Positions 27,990 to 37,257 are shown, counted from the first letter of the stretch. The stretch: 64,000 bases of DNA from Brevundimonas alba (GCF_011927945.1 NZ_JAATJM010000001.1:505501-569500), one strand, 5' to 3'. Numbers and translations: made by a program. Notes: generated by a model not told the origin, from the sequence alone.

Positions 27990-28055
27990 CTGCCTTGCGG
28001 GTTCGTCCCGCCATAGACACCTGCCCTGCACGCCGCCCCTTCTCGAGGACCTCCC

Positions 28056-29126
28056 ATGCCCATCGCCACTCGCGCCTTCGCCGCCACCGCCGCCGACGCA
28101 CCGTTGTCGCCCTACAGCTTCGACCGGCGCGATCCGGGGCCGGATGACGTGGCGATCGAGATCAAATTCTGCGGCGTCTGCCACTCGGACCTGCATGTGG
28201 CGAAGAACGATCTGGGCAGCACCCGCTATCCGATCGTGCCCGGCCACGAGATCGCCGGCGTCGTGACGGCGGTGGGGGCGAACGTGACCCGGTTCAGGGA
28301 AGGCGACCGGGTCGGCGTCGGCTGCATGGTCGACAGTTGCCGCACCTGCCCGGCCTGCCTGGAAGGCGAGGAGCAGTATTGCGTGCCGGGCATGACCCAA
28401 ACCTACGGCTCGCCGGATCCCAAGGGCGCGGAAGCGGGTCAGAAGGTCACCCAGGGCGGCTATTCCGACCGGATCACGGTCGACCAGAACTATGTGCTGA
28501 GCATCCCGGACAGCATCCCGCTGGACGCCGCCGCGCCGCTGCTGTGCGCCGGCATCACGACCTACAGCCCGCTGCGGCAGTGGGGCGTCGGGCCGGGTTC
28601 GAAGGTGGCGGTGATCGGTCTGGGCGGCCTCGGGCATATGGCGGTCAAGCTGGCCAACGCCATGGGCGCGGAGGTGACGGTGCTGTCGACCTCGGACCGC
28701 AAGAAGGCGGACGCCGAGCGGATGGGCGCCAAGCATTTCCTGATCAACTCGGACGCGGCGGCGATGCGGGCGGCCGGCGAGAAATTCGACCTGATCATCA
28801 ACACCGTCTCGGCCACGCACGAGATCGCCAGCCATGTGAACCTGCTGGCGCGCGACGGCACCATGGTCATGCTGGGCCTGACCACCGAGGGGCTGCCGGT
28901 CTATGCCATGCCGCTGCTGTGGCGGCGCCGGCGGATCGCCGGCTCGCTGATCGGCGGCATCCGCGAGACGCAGGAGATGCTCGACTTCTGCGCCGAGCAC
29001 GGCCTCGCCTGCGACATCGAGGTGATCGCGCCGGACCAGATCAACGAGGCCTATGCGCGGATGGAGCGATCCGACGTCCGCTACCGCTTCGTCATCGACA
29101 TGAGCCGGTTCGATAAAGCCGCGTAA
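28056..29126 (+). CDS. Zinc-dependent NAD(P) alcohol/aldehyde dehydrogenase (CAD/YahK-like)
   Basis: 356 residues, medium-chain dehydrogenase superfamily. Catalytic zinc ligands are in FCGVCHSDLH and GHEIAGVV, and the structural zinc site in DSCRTCPACLEGEEQYC. The Rossmann motif is VAVIGLGGLGHMAVKLA. The 'STSDRKKADAERMGA' segment after the second strand suits NADP(H) in the cinnamyl-alcohol-dehydrogenase/YahK branch. Probably reduces aldehydes to alcohols. It follows the GFA gene by 66 bp and may share detoxification roles with it. Confidence 0.9.
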   Translation: MPIATRAFAATAADAPLSPYSFDRRDPGPDDVAIEIKFCGVCHSDLHVAKNDLGSTRYPIVPGHEIAGVVTAVGANVTRFREGDRVGVGCMVDSCRTCPACLEGEEQYCVPGMTQTYGSPDPKGAEAGQKVTQGGYSDRITVDQNYVLSIPDSIPLDAAAPLLCAGITTYSPLRQWGVGPGSKVAVIGLGGLGHMAVKLANAMGAEVTVLSTSDRKKADAERMGAKHFLINSDAAAMRAAGEKFDLIINTVSATHEIASHVNLLARDGTMVMLGLTTEGLPVYAMPLLWRRRRIAGSLIGGIRETQEMLDFCAEHGLACDIEVIAPDQINEAYARMERSDVRYRFVIDMSRFDKAA

Positions 29127-29161
29127 CGGCGTCCTTTCCGCGCAACGGCTGGCGGGCTAAA

Positions 29162-29175
29162 GCGTATCCATACGC
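29162..29175. promoter_or_regulatory. Inverted repeat upstream of phaB
   Basis: GCGTATCCATACGC has perfect 6-bp arms and a 2-nt centre. It lies 46 bp upstream of the phaB start in the 94-bp gap after the alcohol dehydrogenase gene. No T-run follows, so an operator is more likely than a terminator. The cognate regulator is unknown. Confidence 0.35.
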
Positions 29176-29220
29176 AGGCGGCCCGTCAGAGAGGCTGCCG
29201 CCAAAGGACAGGGAAACGAC

Positions 29221-29946
29221 ATGGCACGAGTGGCTCTGGTCACGGGCGGCACCCGCGGCATCGGCAAGGCGATCGTTCAGCGGCTGAAGGAAGACGGCAT
29301 GGCCGTCGCCGCCGGCTATTCCGGCAACGTCGAGGCCGCCGAGGCCACCGCGCGCGAGCTGGGCGTCATGGTGGTCAAGGGCAACGTCGGCTCCTACGAG
29401 GACTGCGCACGCGCCGTGGCCGACGTCGAGGCCGAGCTGGGCCCCATCGACGTGCTGATCAACAATGCGGGCATCACGCGGGACGGCTTCTTCCACAAGA
29501 TGAGCCACGACCAGTGGTCGGACGTGATCCGGGTGAACATGGACAGCGTGTTCAACATGACCCGGCAGGTCATCAACGGCATGCGCGACCGCGGCTTCGG
29601 CCGGATCGTCAACATCAGCTCGATCAATGGCCAGAAGGGCCAGATCGGCCAGACCAACTATTCCGCGGCCAAGGCCGGGATGATCGGCTTCACCAAGGCG
29701 CTGGCGCTGGAAAACGCGCGCAAGGGCGTGACGGTGAACTGCATCGCGCCGGGCTATATCGATACCGAGATGGTCGGAGCCATGGACGAGAAGGTGCTGG
29801 CCGGCATCATCTCCCAGATTCCCGTGGGGCGGCTCGGCAAGGGCGAGGAGATCGCCGACATGGTGTCCTGGCTGGCCGGCGAACGTGCCGGATATGTCAC
29901 AGGCTGCACCCTGTCGCTGAACGGCGGTCAGTATCTCGTCGGCTGA
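29221..29946 (+). CDS. phaB: Acetoacetyl-CoA reductase (PhaB), short-chain dehydrogenase
   Basis: 241 residues. SDR features: TGGTRGIGKAI (cofactor loop), NNAG, a catalytic Ser in IVNISSINGQKGQIGQTNYSAAKAG with the YSAAK Tyr/Lys pair. The 'NGQKGQIGQTNYSAAKAGMIGFTKALALE' and 'GYIDTEMVGAM' segments are typical of PhaB rather than FabG. It reduces acetoacetyl-CoA to (R)-3-hydroxybutyryl-CoA for polyhydroxybutyrate. No phaA or phaC in the window; the thiolase at 59.7 kb could supply acetoacetyl-CoA. Confidence 0.92.
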   Translation: MARVALVTGGTRGIGKAIVQRLKEDGMAVAAGYSGNVEAAEATARELGVMVVKGNVGSYEDCARAVADVEAELGPIDVLINNAGITRDGFFHKMSHDQWSDVIRVNMDSVFNMTRQVINGMRDRGFGRIVNISSINGQKGQIGQTNYSAAKAGMIGFTKALALENARKGVTVNCIAPGYIDTEMVGAMDEKVLAGIISQIPVGRLGKGEEIADMVSWLAGERAGYVTGCTLSLNGGQYLVG

Positions 29947-29995
29947 TCCGGACACCGCCCAAAATCCGCCGCGTGGCGATTCCACCAAGGTCGGC

Positions 29996-30799
29996 ATGGA
30001 GTTGACGGCAAGGGTCAGAACGGCGCGGAGGCCGCTTTTGACCGCGATGGGTCTCGCCCTCGCGGCGGCCGTGCTGTCTCTGCTGTCCTTCACCCCCGAA
30101 GCCGCCGCCCAGAACCGCGGCAATGCGCAGGCCGAGCAGAGCCGCTCGCTGCGTGATCGTCGCCCGGCGACGCCGAGCCTGCCGCCCGTCGGCCGTTATG
30201 TCGCCGAGTCGGGCGAGGGCTTCATTCTGGACCGGTCGGGCCGGCATCCCCTGCTGCGCTTCGACCGCCGCGACGAAACCTGGGTGCTGAGGCCCAGCGC
30301 CGCGCCCCGGGGCGATGTCATCTACCGCAACGACGCCGGAGAGCAGGTGCTGCGGGTGACGCCGAGCGGCGGCATGACCGTCTATACGCCGCGCGCGCCG
30401 GGCGGCTCGCCGGCCTCCTTCAGCGGAACGGGCTCGAGCCTGACGCCGCCGACGCTGGGTCCGCACCTGCTGTTCCGGCTGATGGCGCAGCGCAGCTATA
30501 TGGTCAGCCAGGCCGTGGGCGGCCGTCTGGTGGAAGTCAATCTGGACGGCGACCGGTCGGAATCGCTGTGCGTCGAGGCCATGATCGTGGCCACCGAGGC
30601 GGTGATCCGCATCGCGCGGTCGCCGACCGCCCGCCAGTACGTCAACCAGCTGCGCAGCATCACCATCATCGAAGGATCGCGCTCGGGCGTGACCTATGCG
30701 CGGGGGCGGCTGGTCGTCACCGTCAATCCGGACGAGGGCATGGCCGGGCGTCCGTCTTCGGCGCGGGTGATCCGCGCCATCCTGCCCCAGGCGTCCTGA
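29996..30799 (+). CDS. Exported protein, probably DUF4908
   Basis: 267 residues with an N-terminal signal/anchor (RPLLTAMGLALAAAVLSLLS, cleavage near AAAQ). The mature part has 'GRYVAESGEGFILDRSG.HPLLRFD', 'EVWVL.PS.APRGDVIYRND'-like strands and 'GPHLLFRLMAQRSYMVSQAVGGR'. I recall this as DUF4908, found in Caulobacterales, but cannot confirm it. Function unknown. It is preceded by a 49-bp gap after phaB and converges on gloB, with 10 bp between stops. Confidence 0.65.
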   Translation: MELTARVRTARRPLLTAMGLALAAAVLSLLSFTPEAAAQNRGNAQAEQSRSLRDRRPATPSLPPVGRYVAESGEGFILDRSGRHPLLRFDRRDETWVLRPSAAPRGDVIYRNDAGEQVLRVTPSGGMTVYTPRAPGGSPASFSGTGSSLTPPTLGPHLLFRLMAQRSYMVSQAVGGRLVEVNLDGDRSESLCVEAMIVATEAVIRIARSPTARQYVNQLRSITIIEGSRSGVTYARGRLVVTVNPDEGMAGRPSSARVIRAILPQAS

Positions 30800-30809
30800 A
30801 GCCGAACCG

Positions 30810-31538
30810 TCAGCCGGCGAAGCTGTCCTTGGCCGCGCGGCGTGCGGCGAAATCCGCGGCGTCGGCGGCGCGCAGGAAGGGATTGAACGCCTTCTCCGAG
30901 CCTATCGTGGTCGGCACCGTCGGCTGACCCCGCTCCCGCGACCCGACGATCTCCGCCGCCCGCGCGGCCATCTCCGGGCGGTCGTCGAGGCTGAGGGCGA
31001 AGCGGGCGTTGGCGGCGGTGTACTCGTGGGCGCACCAGACGACGGTCTCGTCGGGCCAGCCGGCGAGCTTTTGCAGGCTGTCCCACATCTGCTCGGGCGT
31101 ACCCTCGAACAGACGGCCGCATCCCAGCGCGAACAGGGTGTCTCCGACGAAGGCCTGCGCACCGGCGGCGTCCCGATAGACGATGTGGCCGAGGGTGTGG
31201 CCGGGGGTGTCGGTGACCTCCAGCGCCGTTTCGCCCAGCATGACGAGGTCGCCGCCGCGCACGACGCGGTCGAGCGGCGCGGCCCGGCGCACCTCTTCCG
31301 GCCCGACGATCTCGCAGCCGGTCGCCGCCTTGAGCGCCGCGTTTCCCTGGGTGTGGTCGGGGTGCCAGTGGGTGTTGAGGATCAGGTCGAGCCGCCCCCA
31401 GCCCGACTGCTCCAGCGCCGCGAGGATGGCGTCGGCGTCAGGGGTGTCGATGGTCGCTACCTTGCCGGTGGCGGTATCGCGCGCGAGGAAGCCGTAGTTG
31501 TCGGACAGACATGGGAAGAGGCGAACGTCGAGGGTCAT
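30810..31538 (-). CDS. gloB: Hydroxyacylglutathione hydrolase (glyoxalase II)
   Basis: 242 residues from the ATG of MTLDVRLFPCLSDNYGFLAR; the upstream extension is Arg/Pro shadow sequence. Metallo-beta-lactamase fold: dinuclear zinc motif NTHWHPDHTQGN (HxHxDH), further ligands in DTPGHTLGHI, GDTLFALGCGRLFEGT and CAHEYT. It hydrolyses S-lactoylglutathione to lactate and glutathione, the second step of methylglyoxal detoxification. It is divergent from the methyltransferase gene with a 44-bp gap; this pairing is common in alphaproteobacteria. Confidence 0.95.
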   Translation of the reverse strand: MTLDVRLFPCLSDNYGFLARDTATGKVATIDTPDADAILAALEQSGWGRLDLILNTHWHPDHTQGNAALKAATGCEIVGPEEVRRAAPLDRVVRGGDLVMLGETALEVTDTPGHTLGHIVYRDAAGAQAFVGDTLFALGCGRLFEGTPEQMWDSLQKLAGWPDETVVWCAHEYTAANARFALSLDDRPEMAARAAEIVGSRERGQPTVPTTIGSEKAFNPFLRAADAADFAARRAAKDSFAG

Positions 31539-31582
31539 GCCGCATTCTAGCAGCGGCCCCTTCCGCGGCCTATGGTGACCCA

Positions 31583-32323
31583 ATGCGGCGCAGCATCGAG
31601 GACCTTCGGACCTTCTACGGCGAGCCGGCCGGCGCGCTGGCGCGGCGTCTGCTGGCGCGGCGGCTGGACGACGCCTGGGGCGAGGCGTCCGGATGCGACG
31701 TGCTGGGGGTCGGCTACGCCACGCCATGGCTGGACGCCTTCGTCGGCGCGCGCCGGGTCGTCTCGGCCATGCCGGGCGGACAGGGGGTGGAGCTCTGGCC
31801 CTCGGCGGGGCGGAACCGGACCGTGCTGGTCGAGGACCGGCGCCTGCCGTTCGCGGCGGGCAGCTTCGACCGCATCGTGCTGGTCCATGCGCTGGAAGAA
31901 GCCGAGGACGCGGCGGGCCTGCTGCTCGAGGCCGTTCGGACGCTGACGCCGGCGGGCCGGATCATCCTGATCGCGGCGGCGCGGGGCGGGATGTGGTCGC
32001 GGGTCGAGGCGACGCCGTTCGGCCACGGGCGGCCGTTCACCCGCCGTCAGCTGGAGCGGCTGGTGCGGGGCGCGGGGCTGGAGCCCACGGCCTGGTCGCA
32101 GACCCTTTATGTGCCGCCGTGGGGGCCGCTGCTGCCCTTCGCGGACGGGTTCGAGCAGGTCGGGCGACGGGTCTGGCCGGGCGCGGCGGGAGTGATCCTG
32201 CTGGAGGCGACGCGGCATGCCTATGCGCGGGTGCGTCCGGGCGGGGCCGTGGCCACGGCGCCGGTGCTGGCTCCCGGCCTGCAACCCCAGCCGGCCTCGC
32301 GGCAGAGGCGTGTCGGTTCCTGA
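31583..32323 (+). CDS. Class I SAM-dependent methyltransferase (Methyltransf_11-like)
   Basis: 246 residues from ATG 31583. The SAM-binding region is degenerate: 'DVLGVGYATPWLDAFVG' replaces the usual DxGxGxG loop, followed by 'VLVEDRRLPFAAGSFDRIVLVHALEEAED' (motif with LPF...FD) and 'LTPAGRIILIAAAR'. This form is typical of the methyltransferase encoded next to gloB in alphaproteobacteria; the substrate is unknown. The C-terminus beyond about 220 is an Ala/Pro-rich tail. Confidence 0.82.
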   Translation: MRRSIEDLRTFYGEPAGALARRLLARRLDDAWGEASGCDVLGVGYATPWLDAFVGARRVVSAMPGGQGVELWPSAGRNRTVLVEDRRLPFAAGSFDRIVLVHALEEAEDAAGLLLEAVRTLTPAGRIILIAAARGGMWSRVEATPFGHGRPFTRRQLERLVRGAGLEPTAWSQTLYVPPWGPLLPFADGFEQVGRRVWPGAAGVILLEATRHAYARVRPGGAVATAPVLAPGLQPQPASRQRRVGS

Positions 32324-32369
32324 CCATCCGCCGCTTTGCAGCCGGGGCGGCAGGCCCTAAAGGCGGGGC

Positions 32370-32873
32370 ATGCAGAGACTGATCCTGATGCGGCACGCCG
32401 AGGCCGAACGGGCCGCCGGCTCGGGACGCGACCGCGACCGCGCCCTGGCGGCGCGAGGCCGCGTGGACGCCGCCGCCATGGGCCGGGCGCTGGCGGCGCG
32501 CGGGATGCGGCCGGATCTGGCGCTGGTCTCGCCTGCCCTGCGCACCCGCCAGACCTGGGACCTGCTCCACGACGCCTTCGGGGACGTGGATATCCGGGAC
32601 AATGAGCCGCTCTATAACGGCGGGGCCGATACGCTTCGGCGACTGGTCGAGGGCGTCGAGGACGAGGCCGGTTGCCTGATCGTGGTGGCGCATAATCCGG
32701 GCATCCACCTGCTGGCCGTGGAATATCTGATCGAGGGCGCCGCCTCGCCGTCGGTGCTGGACCGGATCAGCGGCGGATTCCCGCCGGGCGCCGCGGCCAT
32801 CTTCAGCGTCGACGCCGCTGGCCGGCGGATGCTCGAGGGCTATCTGCAGCCGCGCGACCTGATCGCCGAATGA
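32370..32873 (+). CDS. SixA-like histidine phosphatase
   Basis: 167 residues. The catalytic LMRHAEAE motif at the N-terminus (RHG motif variant), 'VSPALRTRQTWD' and the second catalytic His in VVAHNPGIH define the histidine phosphatase superfamily in the SixA branch, which dephosphorylates phosphohistidine on signalling proteins. Its stop overlaps the next start as ATGA, so it is coupled to the DUF952 gene and pyrD. Confidence 0.9.
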   Translation: MQRLILMRHAEAERAAGSGRDRDRALAARGRVDAAAMGRALAARGMRPDLALVSPALRTRQTWDLLHDAFGDVDIRDNEPLYNGGADTLRRLVEGVEDEAGCLIVVAHNPGIHLLAVEYLIEGAASPSVLDRISGGFPPGAAAIFSVDAAGRRMLEGYLQPRDLIAE

Positions 32874-33226
32874 GCCCCGTAGCCTACAAGCTGGTCGACG
32901 GGGCAGCGTGGGAACGGGCGCGGGTCGCGGGTGTCTACGAGGGCTCGGAAGTCGATCACGCCGACGGCTACATCCACATGTCGACAGCGGAGCAGTTGGC
33001 GGAGACGGCGCGGCGGCACTACGCCGGACGCACCGGGCTGGTGCTGGCGACGGTGGACGTGCATGCGCTCGGCGTGGCGCTCCGGTGGGAGCCGTCGCGG
33101 GGCGGGGACTTGTTTCCGCACCTGTATGGCCCCCTGCCCCTGAGTGCGGTGGCCGCCGAGCGCGGTCTGTCCGTGCGTCAGGACGGGGTCATGGTCTTCG
33201 AGGACGGAGCGGTCGGATGGCCCTGA
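32870..33226 (+). CDS. DUF952 protein
   Basis: 118 residues. The DUF952 signature is visible: 'AYKLVDGAAWERARVAGVYEGSEVDHADGYIHMSTAEQLAETARRHYAG', 'LVLATVDVHALG' and 'ALRWEPSRGGDLFPHLYGPLPLSAV'. The fold is related to ADP-ribosyltransferase-like proteins; role unknown. It overlaps the upstream SixA-like gene by 4 bp and the pyrD start by 10 bp, the usual DUF952-pyrD arrangement in alphaproteobacteria. Confidence 0.9.
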   Translation: MSPVAYKLVDGAAWERARVAGVYEGSEVDHADGYIHMSTAEQLAETARRHYAGRTGLVLATVDVHALGVALRWEPSRGGDLFPHLYGPLPLSAVAAERGLSVRQDGVMVFEDGAVGWP

Positions 33227-34254
33227 CCGACATCGGCGCGGCGGCGCTGAGAACGCTGGACCCGGAGACGGCGCACCGCCTCGCCATTCTCGCACTGAAG
33301 GCCGCCCCCCTGCCCGCACCTCGGGTGGACGATCCGGTTCTGGCGACCACCTTCGCCGGTCTGAGGTTGAGCAATCCCGTGGGGCTGGCGGCTGGCCTCG
33401 ACAAGAACGGCGAGGCGCTGCACGGCCTGTCGCGGCTGGGTTTCGGCTTCGTCGAATGCGGCTCGGTCACGCCGCGCGCTCAGCCCGGCAATCCTCGCCC
33501 GAGGCTGTTCCGGCTCTCGGAAGACCGGGCGATCATCAACCGGATGGGCTTCAACAACGAGGGTCTGGAGGCGTTCGCCGCCCGCCTCGCCCGCCGTCCT
33601 GCGGCGGCGGTGATCGGCGCCAATCTGGGGGCCAACAAGGATACGGACGACAAGGCGGCTGACTATGTCGCGGGTCTGAAGCGCCTCAAGGGCCTGGCGG
33701 ACTATGTAACCGTCAATGTCTCGTCGCCGAACACGCCGGGGCTGCGAGACCTGCAGGGGCGGGCCGCGCTGGACGACCTGCTGGGTCGGCTGGCCGAGGC
33801 GCGCGCCGGCGATCCGACGCCGGTCTTCCTCAAGATTGCGCCCGACCTGACGGCGGGCGAGATCGGCCTGATCGTCGAGGGGGCGATCGACTACGGCGTC
33901 GACGGGCTGATCGTCTCGAACACGACACTGGACCGGCCGGAGAGCCTGCGCGCCCGCGACCGCGGCGAGGCCGGAGGGCTCTCCGGAGCCCCGCTCAAGG
34001 ACCGGGCCATGGCGGCCCTGCAGGGGGCGGCGGAGGTCGCGGGTGGACGCCTGCCGCTGATCGCGGTGGGCGGAATCGGGTCCGGCGAGGACGCCTATGC
34101 GCGCATTCTGGCCGGAGCCTCGGCCGTTCAGATCTACAGCGCCCTGATCTTCGAGGGTCCCGGGCTGGTGGCGCGGATCAAGCGCGATCTGGCGGCGCGG
34201 CTGCGGGCGGACGGCTTTTCCACGGTGGACGAGGCCGTCGGGGCCCGCCGTTGA
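33217..34254 (+). CDS. pyrD: Dihydroorotate dehydrogenase (quinone), class 2
   Basis: 345 residues. Class 2 features: an N-terminal membrane-associating helix region (DIGAAALRTLDPETAHRLAI), 'NPVGLAAGLDKNGEALHGLSRLGFGFVECGSVTP' and the catalytic Ser segment NVSSPNTPGLRDLQ. Also present are the orotate/FMN sites 'KIAPDLT', 'IVSNTT', 'GGLSGAPL' and 'AVGGIGSGEDAYARI'. It oxidises dihydroorotate to orotate, passing electrons to ubiquinone, in pyrimidine synthesis. The start lies 10 bp inside DUF952. Last gene of the three-gene operon. Confidence 0.96.
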   Translation: MALTDIGAAALRTLDPETAHRLAILALKAAPLPAPRVDDPVLATTFAGLRLSNPVGLAAGLDKNGEALHGLSRLGFGFVECGSVTPRAQPGNPRPRLFRLSEDRAIINRMGFNNEGLEAFAARLARRPAAAVIGANLGANKDTDDKAADYVAGLKRLKGLADYVTVNVSSPNTPGLRDLQGRAALDDLLGRLAEARAGDPTPVFLKIAPDLTAGEIGLIVEGAIDYGVDGLIVSNTTLDRPESLRARDRGEAGGLSGAPLKDRAMAALQGAAEVAGGRLPLIAVGGIGSGEDAYARILAGASAVQIYSALIFEGPGLVARIKRDLAARLRADGFSTVDEAVGARR

Positions 34255-34320
34255 CGGAGCGTTAGGGCCCCGTCGGCATGATGCGGGAGGGGGCGGATGC
34301 GCCCTGTCCGGGGGAGCCGC

Positions 34321-36309
34321 ATGGCGATCGCCAAAGCCGATATGCCTGCCGCCGCCCTGGATGACACCTGGGCCGGCGCCATCCGCCAGCGGCGCAAGGC
34401 GCTGCTGCAGCGGCTGGGCATGGCCGCGGCCAGCGCCCTGGTGTTCAGCCCGTTGCTGGGGTGGACCCTGACCGTCGGCTGGGTGCTTGGCTATTTCCTG
34501 ATCCAGTTGCTGGACCTGTGGGTCTTCGGCCCGGTGAACGACGGCCGCACCGAGCGACTGCGCGGCCTGCGGAATATCGCCGGCGGCCTTCTGCTGACGC
34601 TCAATGCCGGGTTTTTCGGCAGCCTCGCTGTGCCGCTGTGGTTCGTAGGCGGACCTATGGGCGGCATCTGCTCCGCCATGCTGCTGTCCGCCGGCGCCAT
34701 CTATTCAATGATCAACGCCCCGCGATCGAAGAGCGTGCTGGTCCTGACCGTGACGCCGCAGTTCCTCTATCTGGCCTCTACCCCCTTCTTTATGGCCGCG
34801 TTCGGCGCCTCGCCCTCATTCATCACGGCGGCGTCGATCGCCGTAGCCGTCTTCATCACCTACTGCCTGTCCACTTGGCAGCGCATGAACCAGGCGCGCA
34901 TCTCGGAGACCGCGGCGCGGATCGAGGCCGAGGAGAAGCGCGCCACGGCCGAGCGCATCATGGAGGGCCGCAGCGCCTTCCTCGCCGCCGTCGGCCACGA
35001 CCTGCGCACCCCCATCAGCGCCATCCTGACCGGCTCGGCGGAGCTGGAGCGCGGCGCGTCTGATGGACCGGCCCGGGCGCAGGCACGGCTGATCAGCGAC
35101 GCGGGCTTCATGATGAAGGCCCTGCTGGACGATCTGCTGGATCACGCCAAGCTCGACGCCGGCCACATGACGGTCGACGCGATCGACTTCAATCTGCGCG
35201 ACCTTCTGAACCAGTCGGCCCGACTGTGGCGCGGCCCCGCGCGGGCCAAGGGTCTCAAGCTGCGGATCGAGGGCGCGGCCAGGGTCCCGACCTCGGTGCG
35301 CGGTGATCCGATGCGGCTGCGGCAGGTGCTCAACAATCTGATCTCCAACGCCATGAAATTCACGGCCGAGGGTGCGATCACCCTGCGCTTCAAGGCGTGG
35401 GCCGAGGATACCGGCGGGCACGCCCTGCTGATCGAAGTGTCGGATACGGGCCCGGGCATGACGCGTGACCAGCTGGTCCGGCTGTTCACCCCGTTCGACC
35501 AGACCGCCGACGGCGTCAGCGCCCGGCATGGCGGCACCGGCCTCGGCCTAGCCATCAGCCGCCAGCTGGCCGAGCTGATGGGCGGACGGCTGACCGCCCG
35601 CAGCGCCGTCGGAGAGGGCGCGAGCTTCACCCTGGCGCTGCGCCTCGAGGCCGCCGAGGCCATGACCGCCGCTGCGCCGGCGCTGGATCAGGAAAGCCGC
35701 GACGCCGTTGCCCGCGCCCTGTCCACGCCGGTCTCGCGGCGGCCGTCCAGCCCGGCCTCGCCGGCGCCGCTGGCCCAGTCCCTGACCGAGCCGACGAACG
35801 TCCGGACGCCGGACCCCGCGCCCGCAGCGGCGGAGCCCACGCCGGCGCCGGAGCCCGCCGTCGCGACTGAAGCCGCTGAATACGAGGACGACGAACGTCC
35901 CATGCGCGTGCTGGTGGTCGACGATCACGACATCAACCGCCGCGCCATCCAGTTGATCCTTCAGCCGCTCGGCTGCGATATCGCCACCGCGGCGGACGGC
36001 ATGGCCGCGCTGAAGATCTGCGAGGCTTCCAGCTTCGACCTGATCTTCATGGATGTGCGGATGCCGGAGCTGGACGGGCGCGAGACGACCCGCCGCCTGC
36101 GCGCGGGTAACGGACCGAACGCGCAGGTTCCGATCATCGCCGTCACGGCCGACACCTCGCCCGAGGACATCGCCGCCTGCACGGACGCCGGCATGACCTA
36201 TTTCGTGCCCAAGCCGATCACGCCGCCGATGCTGCTGGGCGCCATCAACCACGTGATGATGATGGCTCAGTCGGACGAGGCTACGGACGTCGAGATCGCC
36301 GCGGCCTGA
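34321..36309 (+). CDS. Hybrid sensor histidine kinase with C-terminal receiver
   Basis: 662 residues from the ATG that has GGGGGAG 4-10 nt upstream; an ATG 24 bp earlier is the alternative. Five or six membrane helices (about 30-190) have no large periplasmic sensor loop. A short coiled linker, HisKA (phospho-acceptor His in [14 protein letters not shown], about residue 226) and HATPase (N box [14 protein letters not shown] boxes DTGPGM and [10 protein letters not shown]) follow. A Pro/Ala-rich linker (about 460-520) then leads to a receiver domain with acidic VVDDHD, phospho-Asp in [13 protein letters not shown] and Lys in FVPKPI. Likely feeds a phosphorelay. The 3' end overlaps the convergent vsr gene by 43 bp. 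Confidence 0.95.
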   Translation: MAIAKADMPAAALDDTWAGAIRQRRKALLQRLGMAAASALVFSPLLGWTLTVGWVLGYFLIQLLDLWVFGPVNDGRTERLRGLRNIAGGLLLTLNAGFFGSLAVPLWFVGGPMGGICSAMLLSAGAIYSMINAPRSKSVLVLTVTPQFLYLASTPFFMAAFGASPSFITAASIAVAVFITYCLSTWQRMNQARISETAARIEAEEKRATAERIMEGRSAFLAAVGHDLRTPISAILTGSAELERGASDGPARAQARLISDAGFMMKALLDDLLDHAKLDAGHMTVDAIDFNLRDLLNQSARLWRGPARAKGLKLRIEGAARVPTSVRGDPMRLRQVLNNLISNAMKFTAEGAITLRFKAWAEDTGGHALLIEVSDTGPGMTRDQLVRLFTPFDQTADGVSARHGGTGLGLAISRQLAELMGGRLTARSAVGEGASFTLALRLEAAEAMTAAAPALDQESRDAVARALSTPVSRRPSSPASPAPLAQSLTEPTNVRTPDPAPAAAEPTPAPEPAVATEAAEYEDDERPMRVLVVDDHDINRRAIQLILQPLGCDIATAADGMAALKICEASSFDLIFMDVRMPELDGRETTRRLRAGNGPNAQVPIIAVTADTSPEDIAACTDAGMTYFVPKPITPPMLLGAINHVMMMAQSDEATDVEIAAA

Positions 36310-36713
36310 TCCCGCACGCGGGCGACCAGCCGATAGGCGAAGTCGGGCGTCTTCATCTCGCACTCCCAGACGGTGATCACGCGCCAGCGGGCCGCATTGA
36401 GGGCAGCCTGCGTCGAGGCGTCACGCGCCCGGTTTCGGTCGATCTTGCCCGACCAGTAGGCGGCGTTGGCCTTGGGCTTTCGTGAGCCGCGAGGGCAGTC
36501 GTGGCCGTGCCAGAAACAGCCGTGGACGAAGACGACGGCGCGCCGCCCCTTCATCACCAGATCGGGCTTGCCCGGGAGGCCGGCGCCACCGAGGCGGTAG
36601 CCGATGCCGGCCGCGCGCAGGATTCTGCGCACGGCCAGTTCCGGCCCGGTGTCCCGCCCCTTCACGCGCCGCATCACGGCGCTGCGCTGTTCGGGGGTGA
36701 AGACGTCGGTCAT
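36267..36713 (-). CDS. vsr: Very-short-patch (Vsr) mismatch endonuclease
   Basis: 148 residues from ATG 36713 (MTDVFTPEQRSAVMRRVKGR). Vsr motifs are 'GRDTGPELAVRRILRAAGIGYRL', 'LPGKPDLVMKGRRAVVFVHGCFWHGHDC', 'WSGKIDRNRARD' and 'RVITVWECEM'. The catalytic Asp is in PDLV, and the zinc and hydrolysis residues in the HGCFWHGHDC cluster. Vsr nicks 5' of T:G mismatches arising from deaminated 5-methylcytosine. No cytosine methyltransferase gene lies in the window, so it is an orphan. It overlaps the histidine kinase 3' end tail to tail. Confidence 0.93.
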   Translation of the reverse strand: MTDVFTPEQRSAVMRRVKGRDTGPELAVRRILRAAGIGYRLGGAGLPGKPDLVMKGRRAVVFVHGCFWHGHDCPRGSRKPKANAAYWSGKIDRNRARDASTQAALNAARWRVITVWECEMKTPDFAYRLVARVRDQAAAISTSVASSD

Positions 36714-36771
36714 GGCGTGGACCTTGCGCTCAAGCAGCGAACGGATGCGCCGTGAGCGACAGCGCCCTTGC

Positions 36772-37257
36772 CTAGAGCTGCGCCAGCATGTGCTCCGCCG
36801 ACGAGACCTTGAACTCGCCCGGCTGTTCGACATTCAACTGCTCGACGACGCCGTCGCGGACGATCATCGAATAGCGCTGCGAACGCTCGCCCATGCCGAA
36901 CCCCTTGGCGTCCATCGACAGGCCGAGGGCGCGGGTGAAGTCGCCGTTGCCGTCGCCCAGCATAACGATGTCGTCCTTGCCGATGCCCTGGCTGTCGGCC
37001 CAGGCGCCCATGACGAAGGCGTCGTTGACCGACAGGCAGGCGACGGTGTCCACGCCCTTGCCGGTCAGGTCCTCGCGATGATCCTTGAAGCCCGGCAGGT
37101 GGCGCGCCGAGCAGGTCGGGGTGAAGGCGCCCGGAACGGCGAACAGCGCCACCGTCTTGCCGTCGAAGATGTCGTCCGTGGTGACGGGCTTCGGGCCGTC
37201 GTCGGTGGCGCGGGTCAGGTTGGCCGAGGGGATGCGGTCGCCGATCTGGACGGTCAT
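36772..37257 (-). CDS. Peroxiredoxin, Prx5/AhpE-like redoxin
   Basis: 161 residues from the ATG of MTVQIGDRIPSANL. The peroxidatic Cys is in VPGAFTPTCSARHLPGF, the Prx5 hallmark, followed by 'VDTVACLSVNDAFVMGAWADSQG' and 'DFTRALGLSMDAKGFGMGERSQRYSMIV'. The 'ACLSVND' Cys is not at the usual resolving position, so recycling may use glutathione or glutaredoxin. It reduces hydrogen peroxide and alkyl hydroperoxides in the cytoplasm. It is separated from vsr by 58 bp. Confidence 0.95.
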   Translation of the reverse strand: MTVQIGDRIPSANLTRATDDGPKPVTTDDIFDGKTVALFAVPGAFTPTCSARHLPGFKDHREDLTGKGVDTVACLSVNDAFVMGAWADSQGIGKDDIVMLGDGNGDFTRALGLSMDAKGFGMGERSQRYSMIVRDGVVEQLNVEQPGEFKVSSAEHMLAQL

